This document shows positions 25,497 through 33,207 of a stretch of 64,000 bases of DNA, one piece after another; positions within the stretch are counted from its first letter, which is position 1; each line of letters opens with the position of its first letter. The DNA is from an uncultured Shewanella sp. (GTDB taxonomy: Bacteria; Pseudomonadota; Gammaproteobacteria; Enterobacterales; Shewanellaceae): positions 1 through 64,000 of the forward strand of contig NZ_CANLZC010000001.1 of assembly GCF_947495455.1 (NCBI RefSeq), given 5' to 3'. Under the pieces are notes generated by a model that ran no database searches, was not told the DNA's origin, and saw only the letters and a list, made by a program, of their open reading frames with translations. The translations under genes were made by a program, and so were the position numbers.

Positions 25497-25736
25497 ATGA
25501 GTGATAAGATAATCTATTCAAGCAATGCAACACTTGAAAAAGTGGTTGAACATGGATTTGAAATTATGAAGGAAAATGATTGTGAAGGTTTTGAATACGT
25601 TGTCGGTAATGTAAAAGAAGGACAGCTTAAAGTGACCTTTAAGCCAGATAAATCTGTTTATGATGTTGTTAATATCGACGGGGTTAATGGGTTTGGTTAC
25701 ACATTAGCATTTGAAGATAGCAAAGGAAGAAAATAA
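25497..25736 (+). CDS. A-specific small cargo gene (moron), unknown
   Basis: 79 residues beginning MSDKIIYSSNATLEKV, an acidic mixed alpha/beta protein (FEYVVGNVKEGQLKVTF). It sits between mor and the lysis promoter region, has its own AAGGA ribosome site, is more AT-rich than its neighbours, and is absent from prophage B, where mor is followed directly by the promoter region. This is the typical mark of a moron gene. Function unknown. Confidence 0.55.
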   Translation: MSDKIIYSSNATLEKVVEHGFEIMKENDCEGFEYVVGNVKEGQLKVTFKPDKSVYDVVNIDGVNGFGYTLAFEDSKGRK

Positions 25737-25765
25737 GCTTAAGCTAAGAGCTTGATATTGGTGAC

Positions 25766-25804
25766 GCTGTATTTTTGTGCTAATGTTATTCACCTAAATA
25801 CAGC
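25766..25804 (+). promoter_or_regulatory. inverted repeat upstream of the lysis operon, candidate Mor site
   Basis: GCTGTATTT (25766-25774) and AAATACAGC (25796-25804) are perfect 9-bp inverted repeats separated by 21 bp. The whole block (including CTAATGTTATTCACC) is identical in prophage B, although the DNA immediately before it is unrelated. Position right after mor fits an activator-dependent promoter. Confidence 0.55.
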
Positions 25805-25826
25805 AAAGCAAATGCCAGGACGGCCC

Positions 25827-26141
25827 ATGTCACAGCCCATTCAAAACTCATCTGAACAGACTCCCGCTTCATCTCAAACCCATGGTTTTACCTCATTAGG
25901 CTGTTTTAGCTTTTTAGGTCAGTTGATCGCGATAATGGGCATAGTGATAGCTGTGTTTATCTTTATTAAATTGGGCTGGGTTGTAGTGCGCAATGAATAT
26001 TTGCCAGAGCAGTGGATCATTAAAAAACAGTTTAATCCGATCATGGCAGCATATAGCGCTGGGATATTGTTAATCAGCCTGTGTTGGTGGGCCTTTGTGC
26101 ACGTCATAGTGGCGATGGCACGACGTTTAAACGTGGTTTAA
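25827..26141 (+). CDS. phage inner-membrane protein ahead of the lysis genes
   Basis: 104 residues from MSQPIQNSSEQTP (AGGACGG ribosome site). A proline-rich polar N-terminus (1-24) is followed by two membrane helices (about 33-53 LGQLIAIMGIVIAVFIFIKL and 75-97 SAGILLISLCWWAFVHVIVA) and a short basic tail. The prophage B version differs in the loop between helices. It could be a holin-like or superinfection-exclusion protein; I cannot decide between these. Transcribed from the region of the 25766 inverted repeat. Confidence 0.55.
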   Translation: MSQPIQNSSEQTPASSQTHGFTSLGCFSFLGQLIAIMGIVIAVFIFIKLGWVVVRNEYLPEQWIIKKQFNPIMAAYSAGILLISLCWWAFVHVIVAMARRLNVV

Positions 26142-26196
26142 CTCTGTTTTAATCTCTCTTTAAACCGCATTTAATCCCAAGTTAAACCCGCTTTAA
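26126..26196. repeat. TTTAA array at exact 11-bp spacing (seven units)
   Basis: TTTAA begins at 26126, 26137, 26148, 26159, 26170, 26181 (as GTTAA) and 26192. The six-base spacers are unrelated, so only the pentamer and the period are kept. It starts in the last codons of the membrane gene and ends 16 bp before the late leader element. The same array is present in prophage B at 62815-62885. Confidence 0.85.
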
Positions 26197-26212
26197 GCCC
26201 AGTCTTATGCTT

Positions 26213-26281
26213 TGACGCGCCAGCGTCATTTTCTCCCAACCTTGAGTGCTGTTTTCAAGGTTGGGAGTCCCGAAACCTTTC
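26213..26281 (+). ncRNA. two-hairpin late leader element, lysis copy
   Basis: TGACGC/GCGTCA closes a 4-base loop (26213-26228). Then CTCCCAACCTTGA pairs perfectly over 13 bp with TCAAGGTTGGGAG (26233-26267). After that comes the constant GTCCCGAAACCTTTC. The same layout occurs at 34563 and 43060 with different stem sequences that still pair. It lies 76 nt before the lysozyme start, where Mu has Plys. There is no U-run, so it is not a standard terminator. Proposed as a structured 5' leader; function unknown. Confidence 0.65.
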
Positions 26282-26343
26282 CTATCCATCCCCTTTGCTT
26301 ATTTTTGCATCATAGACTCAGCATTCCACATTTGAGTCATTAT

Positions 26344-26889
26344 ATGCATTACGACGAGCAACGCTACGCCCAGCAGTCCCCCTACACGCCTACTATTCCG
26401 TCACTAATAAACGTTGCGTGCGAGTTTATCGCCGCCGAAGAGGGCTTTCGTGATACCCCCTATCACTGCTCTGAGGGCTATCCCACCGTGGGCTATGGCC
26501 AGCGCATCGGCAAGAAAAACCAGTCCTTAACCCATTTTCAATTCACTCTGCCTGAGCCTGCCGCCCGTGAGTGGCTTAAACACGGCATTATTCAGCGCCT
26601 CAATCAACTAGACAGTTATTCCAGTCTTGCTGCTGTATTCATGGAACAAAATACTGCTCGCCAAGTGGTGCTGTTATCTATGGCCTATCAGTTAGGTGTC
26701 AAAGGCTTGAGTTTGTTTAAAAACATGCTGGCGTCCCTGAGTATTGGCGATTATGTGATGGCCGCCGAGCATGCCCTTGATAGCCGCTGGGCCAAGCAAA
26801 CCCCTGAGCGCGCCCAGCGTCATGCCCACATTTTGCAAACGGGTAAGCTTGACGGTACAGGAGGAGTGATGGATGGCCAGAAAAATTAA
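26344..26889 (+). CDS. phage endolysin, T4-lysozyme-like (GH24) muramidase
   Basis: 181 residues. The catalytic pattern Glu33-(8)-Cys42-(5)-Thr48 is visible in EEGFRDTPYHCSEGYPTVGYG (Glu33 is the second Glu), with Cys in place of the T4 Asp, as in several other phage lysozymes. It hydrolyses the MurNAc-GlcNAc bond of peptidoglycan. There is no signal peptide or N-terminal membrane anchor, so it needs the downstream holin for export. The start MHYDEQ is chosen because upstream in-frame codons run through the leader hairpin. No ribosome site of note precedes it. Confidence 0.88.
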   Translation: MHYDEQRYAQQSPYTPTIPSLINVACEFIAAEEGFRDTPYHCSEGYPTVGYGQRIGKKNQSLTHFQFTLPEPAAREWLKHGIIQRLNQLDSYSSLAAVFMEQNTARQVVLLSMAYQLGVKGLSLFKNMLASLSIGDYVMAAEHALDSRWAKQTPERAQRHAHILQTGKLDGTGGVMDGQKN

Positions 26890-27136
26890 AAGCCGCGTTT
26901 ATCGTCAATGCATGAAAGACGGACGCCTCGCACGTATTCAAGCCGAATTGGCGCGTCTTACTAGGTTAAGAGCGGCCAATCTCGCATCTTTAGCCGAGCT
27001 GATCAAATGTCCGTTACCACCGAGCTTATACAGCCATCACGCCACGAGGCAGAGCTTTTTTAACAAGGGATGGCACGCCGTCACCTTAGTAGACATTTTA
27101 ACCGCCGAAAAGAAAACAGGAGATCAAGCATGCTAA
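26873..27136 (+). CDS. small basic phage protein in the lysis module
   Basis: 87 residues starting MARKIKSRVYRQCMKDGRLA, strongly basic. The segment CPLPPSLYSHHATRQSFFNKGWHAV faintly recalls the CPY...RQxWxxGW core of ribosome modulation factor, but the likeness is weak. ACAGGAGGAG gives an excellent ribosome site. It overlaps the endolysin by 17 bp and the holin by 7 bp. Conserved in prophage B. Function unknown. Confidence 0.5.
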   Translation: MARKIKSRVYRQCMKDGRLARIQAELARLTRLRAANLASLAELIKCPLPPSLYSHHATRQSFFNKGWHAVTLVDILTAEKKTGDQAC

Positions 27137-27681
27137 CACTCGCCGCCCTTGCCACTACGCTCATTCAATCAGGCCCTGCGCTTATACGGAGTATCGGTGA
27201 TTTGTTTGATGATAACACCGCCGCTGTGGCCAACAACGTGGCCGAGCTGACCGAGCGCGTCACCAAAACCACTCACCCACAGATGGAGCTGGAGCAGGCG
27301 CTCAAGACCATGCCCAGTGAAAACCTGCTCAAGCTGCAAAATATCGCCAAGGAGCTGGATGTGACTAAGGCGCGCATTGATGCCGATAAAGCGGCACGAA
27401 CCCTGCAATCGGCAGAAACTTTGCATCAACAAACCCAAGCAACCGTGCAAAATGGCGATAATGCGGCGGGGGAATATGTGCGGCAAACGCGGCCCAAAAT
27501 GGCCCGCTTTAGCGGTTACAGCGGCGCGCTGTACATTATTATCACCGAATTGTGCGCGGTATTGGATAAAAGTGACGGGGCAAGCTGGGAGCTGGCCAGC
27601 ATATTATTGACTCCGCTATTAACTTACATGGGCCTGCGCACAGCCGACGCCTTTAGCCGATTTAAAGGGCCACGTCTATGA
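27130..27681 (+). CDS. phage holin, three-TM GTA-holin-like family
   Basis: 183 residues beginning MLTLAALATTLIQSGPALIR, a hydrophobic first helix. A long polar helical middle (about 30-120) follows, then two further helices, YSGALYIIITELCAVL and WELASILLTPLLTYMGLRTADAF. This matches the 3-TM holin family found beside endolysins in gene transfer agents and Mu-like phages. It would permeabilise the inner membrane for the endolysin. AGGAGATC lies upstream of the start. Confidence 0.75.
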   Translation: MLTLAALATTLIQSGPALIRSIGDLFDDNTAAVANNVAELTERVTKTTHPQMELEQALKTMPSENLLKLQNIAKELDVTKARIDADKAARTLQSAETLHQQTQATVQNGDNAAGEYVRQTRPKMARFSGYSGALYIIITELCAVLDKSDGASWELASILLTPLLTYMGLRTADAFSRFKGPRL

Positions 27682-27720
27682 ATCAGTTGTTCCCATTCAA
27701 TCGGGTTCACGGAGAGCAAT

Positions 27721-28095
27721 ATGAGGCGATTCATGGATGAAGTCAGTCTGTTTGTTAATAACCATTTTAAATTATTGTCAGTCTTGGCGGCACTCTCGTT
27801 CGCAGGCTTTGTGGCTTGGCTCACGGTGAACTTTTCCACTCGAAAAGAGCACCAAGCATTGATGTTAACCGTTGATGAATTGAGTCAAGAAATTACTCGG
27901 CTTAAAGGGGATGTGGAGCATCTCCCCAAAAGAGGTGACGTGCAGCGATTAGAGAATATTATTAGTGCGCTCGCGGCCACGGTCGCTGAGTCCCAAAAAG
28001 GCATTGAAACCAGTATTTCACGACTTGAACGCAAAACCGATCTGTTATTAGAAAATGAGTTAAGAGGAAGTAATGGCAATACAACAAATTCTTAG
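27721..28095 (+). CDS. DUF2730-family phage membrane/coiled-coil protein
   Basis: 124 residues: one N-terminal membrane helix (LLSVLAALSFAGFVAWLTVN, residues 18-37) and a long coiled coil (HQALMLTVDELSQEITRLKG ... SQKGIETSISRLERKTDLLL). This is the layout of Mu gp25/DUF2730. Because of its place after the holin it may be a spanin-like or lysis accessory protein; the family function is unknown. CGGAGAGC precedes the ATG. It overlaps the next gene by 23 bp. Confidence 0.7.
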   Translation: MRRFMDEVSLFVNNHFKLLSVLAALSFAGFVAWLTVNFSTRKEHQALMLTVDELSQEITRLKGDVEHLPKRGDVQRLENIISALAATVAESQKGIETSISRLERKTDLLLENELRGSNGNTTNS

Positions 28096-28366
28096 TGAGC
28101 ACCAACGCTTAGTCGTTCTGCGCTTGTTACACGAAGTCCCCGGCTTTGATTTAAATGAGTCCATCTTGCAAGACTCTCTCAATGCCTATGGGCTAGATGT
28201 GAGCCGCGATGCATTGCGCACACAACTGAGCTGGCTCGAAGAGCAAGGCTTGCTCAGTCTAAAGCAAGTGGGTAATACCCAAGTCGCCAAACTCAGTGCC
28301 CGTGGCCAAGATGTGGCCCAGGGGCGGGCACATGTGCCGGGCATTAAACGCCCCAGTGCGGTTTAA
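28073..28366 (+). CDS. Mu gp26-like winged-helix protein
   Basis: 97 residues with a winged-helix fold: helices EHQRLVVLRLLHEVPG and ESILQDSLNAYG, recognition helix SRDALRTQLSWLEEQGLL, wing LKQVGNTQVAKLSARG. It resembles the gp26-type proteins that sit before the terminase small subunit in Mu-like phages. Role unknown; perhaps DNA binding in packaging. GAGGAAG ribosome site. Confidence 0.65.
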   Translation: MAIQQILSEHQRLVVLRLLHEVPGFDLNESILQDSLNAYGLDVSRDALRTQLSWLEEQGLLSLKQVGNTQVAKLSARGQDVAQGRAHVPGIKRPSAV

Positions 28367-28387
28367 AGTTGGGCGTAGGAGACGATC

Positions 28388-28507
28388 ATGTTTGATAACC
28401 CGCTGTTACTACTCAATGTACTGCGCATGTTTGAGCAAGAGGCAAGAGGCTTGGAAAGTGTCACTATCACGCGCTTAGTGCCCAACAGTGATGAACGCCA
28501 ACATTGA
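28388..28507 (+). CDS. 39-residue phage protein
   Basis: A short frame, MFDNPLLLLNVLRMFEQEAR then GLESVTITRLVPNSDERQH, with a strong TAGGAG ribosome site 7 bases upstream and tight spacing to both neighbours (its stop is within 20 bp of the next start). The operon layout makes it likely to be real. Function unknown. Confidence 0.5.
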   Translation: MFDNPLLLLNVLRMFEQEARGLESVTITRLVPNSDERQH

Positions 28508-28527
28508 TCAGAATACTAGGACGGCAT

Positions 28528-28869
28528 ATGGCCATTAAAAAACAACCCCCTCACAATCACACTCGCCGTAATCGAAAACGATTAACCCAAGGTGAAAAAG
28601 ACGGCATCAGGCTCATCGCCGACATGTTTGTGCTGGATAAATTGCATAAAGGCATATGGGAAAAGGATGCCGAGTTAGCGCCCCATACCAAAGGGTTACG
28701 GCGTCAGATGATGAAAGAGTGCCCCCGTGTGTTTACCGCTCATCAAGAGCTGCAAGCACAGATCCAAGAGATTTATCAAGAGTGGCTGGATTGGCTGAAA
28801 CCAGAAGGTATTAAAAAAGACGGGCTGAAACAAAACGATCAGGAGGGCAGCCGTGACCGAAAACACTAA
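28528..28869 (+). CDS. phage protein ahead of the small terminase, unknown
   Basis: 113 residues, highly basic N-terminus (AIKKQPPHNHTRRNRKRLTQ), then a helical region (GIRLIADMFVLDKLHKGIW, HQELQAQIQEIYQEWLDWL). It starts at the ATG after AGGACGGCAT and overlaps the small terminase by 17 bp. Possibly a DNA-packaging accessory, judged from charge and position only. Confidence 0.5.
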   Translation: MAIKKQPPHNHTRRNRKRLTQGEKDGIRLIADMFVLDKLHKGIWEKDAELAPHTKGLRRQMMKECPRVFTAHQELQAQIQEIYQEWLDWLKPEGIKKDGLKQNDQEGSRDRKH

Positions 28870-29440
28870 TACTGATAGCCCCACACGTGGCCGCCGCTCT
28901 AAAGTGGACTTGTTGCCCGATGATATCCGTCGCCGCTTGGATGCGGGCCTGCGGGACGGCTCCATTCTGCAAGTGGATTTACTGGCTGAGATTAACGGCC
29001 TCATTAGTGCGGCGGGACTCGACGACAGTCAAAAGCTCAGCCGTGCGGGCCTCAACCGCTACGCCAGCAAAATGGAGGCGGTAGGCAAAAGCCTGCGAGA
29101 GATGCGAGAAATCACTCAAGTGTGGACGGCGGAGCTAGGCGACAAGCCTACAGGGGAAGTGACCAAGCTCATATTAGAGATGGCTCGGTCTCAGCTGTTT
29201 AAAGCCCTGCTTAATCAAGATGAAGACGGCGAGGCCGCCGATGTGGGCATGATCAAAGATGCCATGCTGGCGGTGCAGCGACTCGAATCCGCCGCCATGG
29301 CCAGTCATAAGCGGGAAAAAGACATTCGTAGCGCCTTTGCCGAGGAGGCCGCCAAAACGGCAGAGAAAGTGGCTAAAACTCAGGGGCTGACTGCCAAAGC
29401 AGTGGCCGAACTAAAACGGGAGATTTTAGGCATAGCCTAA
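28853..29440 (+). CDS. terminase small subunit, Mu gp27-like (DUF3486)
   Basis: 195 residues. GRRSKVDLLPDDIRRRLDAG (13-32) is the DUF3486 signature (KVxxLPxxVRxxLxxxL), followed by an HTH-like segment (LAEINGLISAAGLDDSQKLS) and a long helical domain rich in Ala/Lys. It recognises phage DNA for packaging with the large subunit. The last eight codons and stop (KREILGIA) are part of a 30-bp unit that is tandemly repeated three times, so only the first copy is translated. Confidence 0.87.
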   Translation: MTENTNTDSPTRGRRSKVDLLPDDIRRRLDAGLRDGSILQVDLLAEINGLISAAGLDDSQKLSRAGLNRYASKMEAVGKSLREMREITQVWTAELGDKPTGEVTKLILEMARSQLFKALLNQDEDGEAADVGMIKDAMLAVQRLESAAMASHKREKDIRSAFAEEAAKTAEKVAKTQGLTAKAVAELKREILGIA

Positions 29441-29503
29441 GTGAAACGGGAGGTTTTAGGCATAGCCTAAGTGAAACGCGAGATTTTAGGCATAGCCTAA
29501 GCG
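29414..29503 (+). repeat. 30-bp direct repeat, three copies, at the small terminase 3' end
   Basis: AAACGGGAGATTTTAGGCAT plus AGCCTAAGTG recurs at 29414, 29444 and 29474 with one or two changes. Each unit contains the dyad TTAGGCATAGCCTAA. It is followed by a degenerate run of CCTAAA-like hexamers (29518-29556). Slippage duplication of the gene end; the three hairpins might protect or terminate mRNA. Confidence 0.85.
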
Positions 29504-29576
29504 CTCAAGGCAAAAGCTAAACCCTAAACCCAGAACCTAAACCTAAACCCTTTAAACCAATGATAAGGAGTGTGTG

Positions 29577-29930
29577 ATGCAATGGATGCAATGGTTACCT
29601 CAGTGGATTAAAACGCCCTATTTTAAGCTGATCGACGAGTTAGTGGCCCTGCCCAATGTACGGCGCTATTACAGAATAAGCCGCCTTGCTTGTGGTATGA
29701 GTGGGTATCTTGTGCTTTTTAGCCTGTTTGCCCCGTCAATGACTTATCCCTTTATTGCCATGAGTGTTTTTATGCTTTTAATGGCGTCTTGCGTGCTATT
29801 GGGCCAAGCCGTCAAATTGCTTGATGACATGATTATCAGTGAACCCGAACAGCTCAACACCATGCTGGCTGAGCATATGTTAATAGCCCAAACCGATAAA
29901 GGAATAAATAAAGGTGCCTTCCATGAATGA
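29577..29930 (+). CDS. phage membrane protein in the packaging module
   Basis: 117 residues from MQWMQWLPQWIKTPYFKLI, with two membrane helices (about 44-62 GYLVLFSLFAPSMTYPFIAM region and 63-83 SVFMLLMASCVLLGQAVKLL). ATAAGGAG precedes it; an in-frame GTG one codon earlier is possible. It overlaps the large terminase by 8 bp. I know no function for it; head/packaging genes of this sort are rarely membrane proteins, which makes it a curiosity. Confidence 0.5.
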   Translation: MQWMQWLPQWIKTPYFKLIDELVALPNVRRYYRISRLACGMSGYLVLFSLFAPSMTYPFIAMSVFMLLMASCVLLGQAVKLLDDMIISEPEQLNTMLAEHMLIAQTDKGINKGAFHE

Positions 29931-31527
29931 CGTTGTTATTGGTCAAACCAAAACCCCCATTGAGTCAGCCAATGAACTCAGTGTATTTAACTCAAAAGAG
30001 GTGCTGCTGGGTTATCAAAAGCGCTGGATTGCGGATGATTCTCAGCTCAAAATTGCCGAAAAGTCTCGCCGCACGGGCTTGACCTGGGCCGAGGCCGCCG
30101 ATGCGGTATTGTGTGCCAGTGCTGCCCGCGGCCAAGGCGGTTGCAATCACTTTTATGTGGGTTCAAATAAAGAGATGGCGCGGGAGTTTATCGATGCCGC
30201 CGCCATGTGGGCCAAGGTCTTTAATAAGGCCGCAGGCGAGATTGAAGAGAGCATCTTTATCGATGATGGCCAAGACGGCAAAGAAATTCTCATCTTTACT
30301 GTTCACTTTGCATCGGGCTATAAAATTCAGGCGCTTAGCTCGAATCCTTCCAATCTGCGAGGCATGCAAGGCAATGTCACTATCGACGAGGCGGCGTTTC
30401 ATGAAAAGCTGCCCGAAGTCTTAAAAGCCGCACTTGCTTTGACCATGTGGGGCGCGAAAGTGCGCCTCATTAGCACTCATAATGGCATCGATAACGTCTT
30501 TAATGAGCTGATTAATGATAGCCGCGCGGGTAAAAAAGATTATAGCGTCCACCGTATTACCCTCGATGATGCTTGCGCCGAGGGCCTGTATCAACGTATC
30601 TGTCAAATACGGGGCATCCAGTGGAGCCAAGGGGCTGAAGATGACTGGAAGGCCGGGCTACTTAAGGCCACTCATTCAAAAGAGGACGCTCAAGAAGAGT
30701 ATTATTGTGTGCCCAAGTCTGGCGGCGGGGCTTATCTTAACCGAGCGCTCATTGAGTCCTGCATGCAACCTGTGCCCATTGTTCGCCTTAAAAAGGATGC
30801 CGCTTTTGGTCACTGGCCCGAGCATTTACGTTTTGATGAGATAGAAGAATGGTGCAACGAGCAGCTCGCGCCCATTTTGGATAGTCTCAACCCTGATTTA
30901 GCTCACTGCCTTGGTGAAGATTTTGCACGTACCGGGGATTTAACGGTATTTGATATCGGGGAAATTGCCAGCGACTTGCATGTTAAAACCAAGCTGCAAG
31001 TGGAATTGAAAAACATGCCCTTTAGGCAGCAAGAGCAAATTTTATTTTTTATTTGTGATCGTCTGCCGCGCTTTCGTGGTGCCGCGCTGGATGCCCGTGG
31101 CAATGGCTCATCCTTAGCCGAATATGCACAAGACAGATACGGCAGTGAAATCATCGAATGCGTCATGCTCACCGAGAGCTTTTACCGAGAGAACATGCCG
31201 CGCTTTAAGAGTCACTTTGAGGACGGCTTGATCACTGTTCCCCGTGACGATGACACTATGCAAGACCTGCGGGCACTTGAGATTAATCAACGGGGTACGC
31301 CCCGTCTAAGTGACGGTAAAACAGGGGAGAAGAAAGAGCGCCATGGCGATGCGGCTATCAGTTTATTTTTAATGATCTATGCTGCCAGTTTTGACGGCGG
31401 CCCTATCGAGTTTACTGCCATTCCACTAAATCAACATTACGGTCATCATGGCGATCTCAACGCCAAAGTGCGTGACGATGAGGAACAAGAAGACGACATG
31501 CTCAGTCATCATCAAGGCTGCTGGTAA
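29923..31527 (+). CDS. terminase large subunit, Mu gp28-like
   Basis: 534 residues. The ATPase half has the Walker A-like KSRRTGLTW (47-55) and Walker B NVTIDEAAF (Asp155, Glu156), with coupling motif LISTHNG. The nuclease half has GEDFARTGDLTVFDIGEI, ALDARGNGSSLAEYAQ and the C-terminal KKERHGDAAISLFLMIYA with the metal-binding Asp. It drives DNA into the prohead and cuts phage-host junctions at headful. ATG at 29923 is preferred over a GTG three codons upstream. Confidence 0.93.
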   Translation: MNDVVIGQTKTPIESANELSVFNSKEVLLGYQKRWIADDSQLKIAEKSRRTGLTWAEAADAVLCASAARGQGGCNHFYVGSNKEMAREFIDAAAMWAKVFNKAAGEIEESIFIDDGQDGKEILIFTVHFASGYKIQALSSNPSNLRGMQGNVTIDEAAFHEKLPEVLKAALALTMWGAKVRLISTHNGIDNVFNELINDSRAGKKDYSVHRITLDDACAEGLYQRICQIRGIQWSQGAEDDWKAGLLKATHSKEDAQEEYYCVPKSGGGAYLNRALIESCMQPVPIVRLKKDAAFGHWPEHLRFDEIEEWCNEQLAPILDSLNPDLAHCLGEDFARTGDLTVFDIGEIASDLHVKTKLQVELKNMPFRQQEQILFFICDRLPRFRGAALDARGNGSSLAEYAQDRYGSEIIECVMLTESFYRENMPRFKSHFEDGLITVPRDDDTMQDLRALEINQRGTPRLSDGKTGEKKERHGDAAISLFLMIYAASFDGGPIEFTAIPLNQHYGHHGDLNAKVRDDEEQEDDMLSHHQGCW

Positions 31528-31539
31528 AAGGATAAGACA

Positions 31540-33207
31540 ATGCAAGAACGAGTGAATAAAGATAAGCAAATAGTGGATCGATTCGGTCGCCCCTTTGAGA
31601 GGCAAGCCGCTAGCGAGTATCAGACCGACGATGTGCGCTTGGTGGGCCTTAAACGCACTTTTAGCGAGCACCCCTCAAGTGGATTAACGCCTGTACGGGC
31701 GGCGGAAATTCTATTGGCCGCCGAGCAAGGGGACTTAATCTCTCAGTGTGAGCTGGCGGAAGATTTAGAAGAAAAAGACGGCCACTTATATGCAGAGTTA
31801 GACAAGCGCAAGCGGGCGCTATTAGGTGTCGATCATTTTTTAAAGCCGCCGCGCAATGCCAGCGCCGCAGAAATAAAAGACACTGAATACTTAAGCGAAA
31901 TGCTCTTTGATACCGACTTTTTACCCACGCTCATTAAAAACATGGCCGATGCCATGTTAAAAGGCTTTAGCCTGCATGAATTAACCTGGAGCCGAGAAGG
32001 GCGCGAATGGTTTGTTAATGTGCCCGAGTATCGGGATCCCGCCTGGTTTATGACACATCCCGAGCGCCGCAATGAGTTGCGCTTGCGTGATGCCAGCTAT
32101 GAAGGGACAGAGCTGCAAGCGTTCGGCTGGATCAACCATGTGCATGCGGCCAAGTCTGGCTATGTTGGCCGCGCAGGCTTAGTGCGTCAATTAGTGTGGC
32201 CTTTTATCTTTAAAAATTACAGTGTGCGTGACTTGGCCGAGTTTTTAGAGATTTATGGCTTGCCATTACGGATTGGCCAATACCCCAGCGGGGCCACAAA
32301 TAATGAAAAACGGGCGCTACTGCAAGCCGTGACCAGCATAGGTCATAACGCTGGAGGGATCATGCCAAAAGGCATGGTGATGGACTTTCACGCCGCCGCT
32401 AATGGCCATGCCGATCCCTTTGATTTGATGATCCAGTGGGGCGAAAAAACCATGTCCAAAGTGATATTGGGTGGCACGCTCACGAGTCAGGCGGACGGGA
32501 AAAGCTCTACTAATGCATTGGGCAATGTTCATAACGAAGTGCGGGAAGAGCTGCGCAATAGCGACTTAGCGCAAATAGCCGAAACCTTAAGCCGTGATTT
32601 GGTTTACCCTCTGTATGCTGTGAATTGCAAGAGTCACACCAGCCCGCGCCGTGCCCCTCGATTTGTGTTTGACACTCAAGACGGGGAAGATCTCACTAAA
32701 CTGGCCGCGCCGCTGAAAACCTTTGTCAGCATGGGCCTGCAAGTACCCCAAAAATGGCTACACGATAAAACCCGCATTCCTGAGCCTGTTAACGATGAGC
32801 CAGTATTGCGCCCAGAAGCGCCACGCCAGCCCCATGCTCCCCATGCTCCCCACGCTAACAGCGCCGCAGAGCAGGCCGCTCTAGTGGCACTGGCCGCCAC
32901 TGAAAAGGTCAATAAGCAAACAATGGCGGATAATGCTGACATTATTACCGAGCAGCTTAAACAGCAGATGCAGCCCGTGCTGCGAGGCTTTACTGATGAG
33001 TTACAAACGCTTGTCGATAATGCTACCGACTTGGATGCACTGCAAGCCGCCTTAGCCGCCATGAACTTGCCGTTAAATGATGCCACGGCAGTGATGCAAT
33101 ACGCCATCGCCTGTGCCGATTTAGCGGGCCAGCATGATGTGCTAAGTGAGAGTGATGCGGTCAGTGCAAGCGAGCTAAGAGAGAGCGAGGCAAAGCATGG
33201 CCAATGA
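31540..33207 (+). CDS. portal protein, Mu gp29-like (DUF935)
   Basis: 555 residues. DUF935 features: DRFGRPFERQ near the start, GHLYAELDKRKRALLGVD, the ALIKNMADAMLKGFSLHELTW stretch (shown as LIKNMADAMLKGFSLHEL), YGLPLRIGQYPSGATNNEKR and SKVILGGTLTSQADGKSSTN. It forms the dodecameric portal vertex through which DNA is packaged. The His/Ala/Pro-rich linker (RQPHAPHAPHANSAAEQ) near residue 428 is a short repeat. AAAGGATAAG precedes the start; it overlaps the next gene by 11 bp. Confidence 0.93.
   Translation: MQERVNKDKQIVDRFGRPFERQAASEYQTDDVRLVGLKRTFSEHPSSGLTPVRAAEILLAAEQGDLISQCELAEDLEEKDGHLYAELDKRKRALLGVDHFLKPPRNASAAEIKDTEYLSEMLFDTDFLPTLIKNMADAMLKGFSLHELTWSREGREWFVNVPEYRDPAWFMTHPERRNELRLRDASYEGTELQAFGWINHVHAAKSGYVGRAGLVRQLVWPFIFKNYSVRDLAEFLEIYGLPLRIGQYPSGATNNEKRALLQAVTSIGHNAGGIMPKGMVMDFHAAANGHADPFDLMIQWGEKTMSKVILGGTLTSQADGKSSTNALGNVHNEVREELRNSDLAQIAETLSRDLVYPLYAVNCKSHTSPRRAPRFVFDTQDGEDLTKLAAPLKTFVSMGLQVPQKWLHDKTRIPEPVNDEPVLRPEAPRQPHAPHAPHANSAAEQAALVALAATEKVNKQTMADNADIITEQLKQQMQPVLRGFTDELQTLVDNATDLDALQAALAAMNLPLNDATAVMQYAIACADLAGQHDVLSESDAVSASELRESEAKHGQ

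Noticed and set aside
26213..26281. The leader hairpin as an ordinary rho-independent terminator
   Set aside because: No T run follows the stem; a constant GAAAC/GTTTC-like segment follows instead, and the element precedes genes at constant distance.
29518..29556. CCTAAA-like hexamers as a telomere or linear-replicon end
   Set aside because: Only a few degenerate units inside a phage operon; it looks like slippage after the 30-bp repeat.
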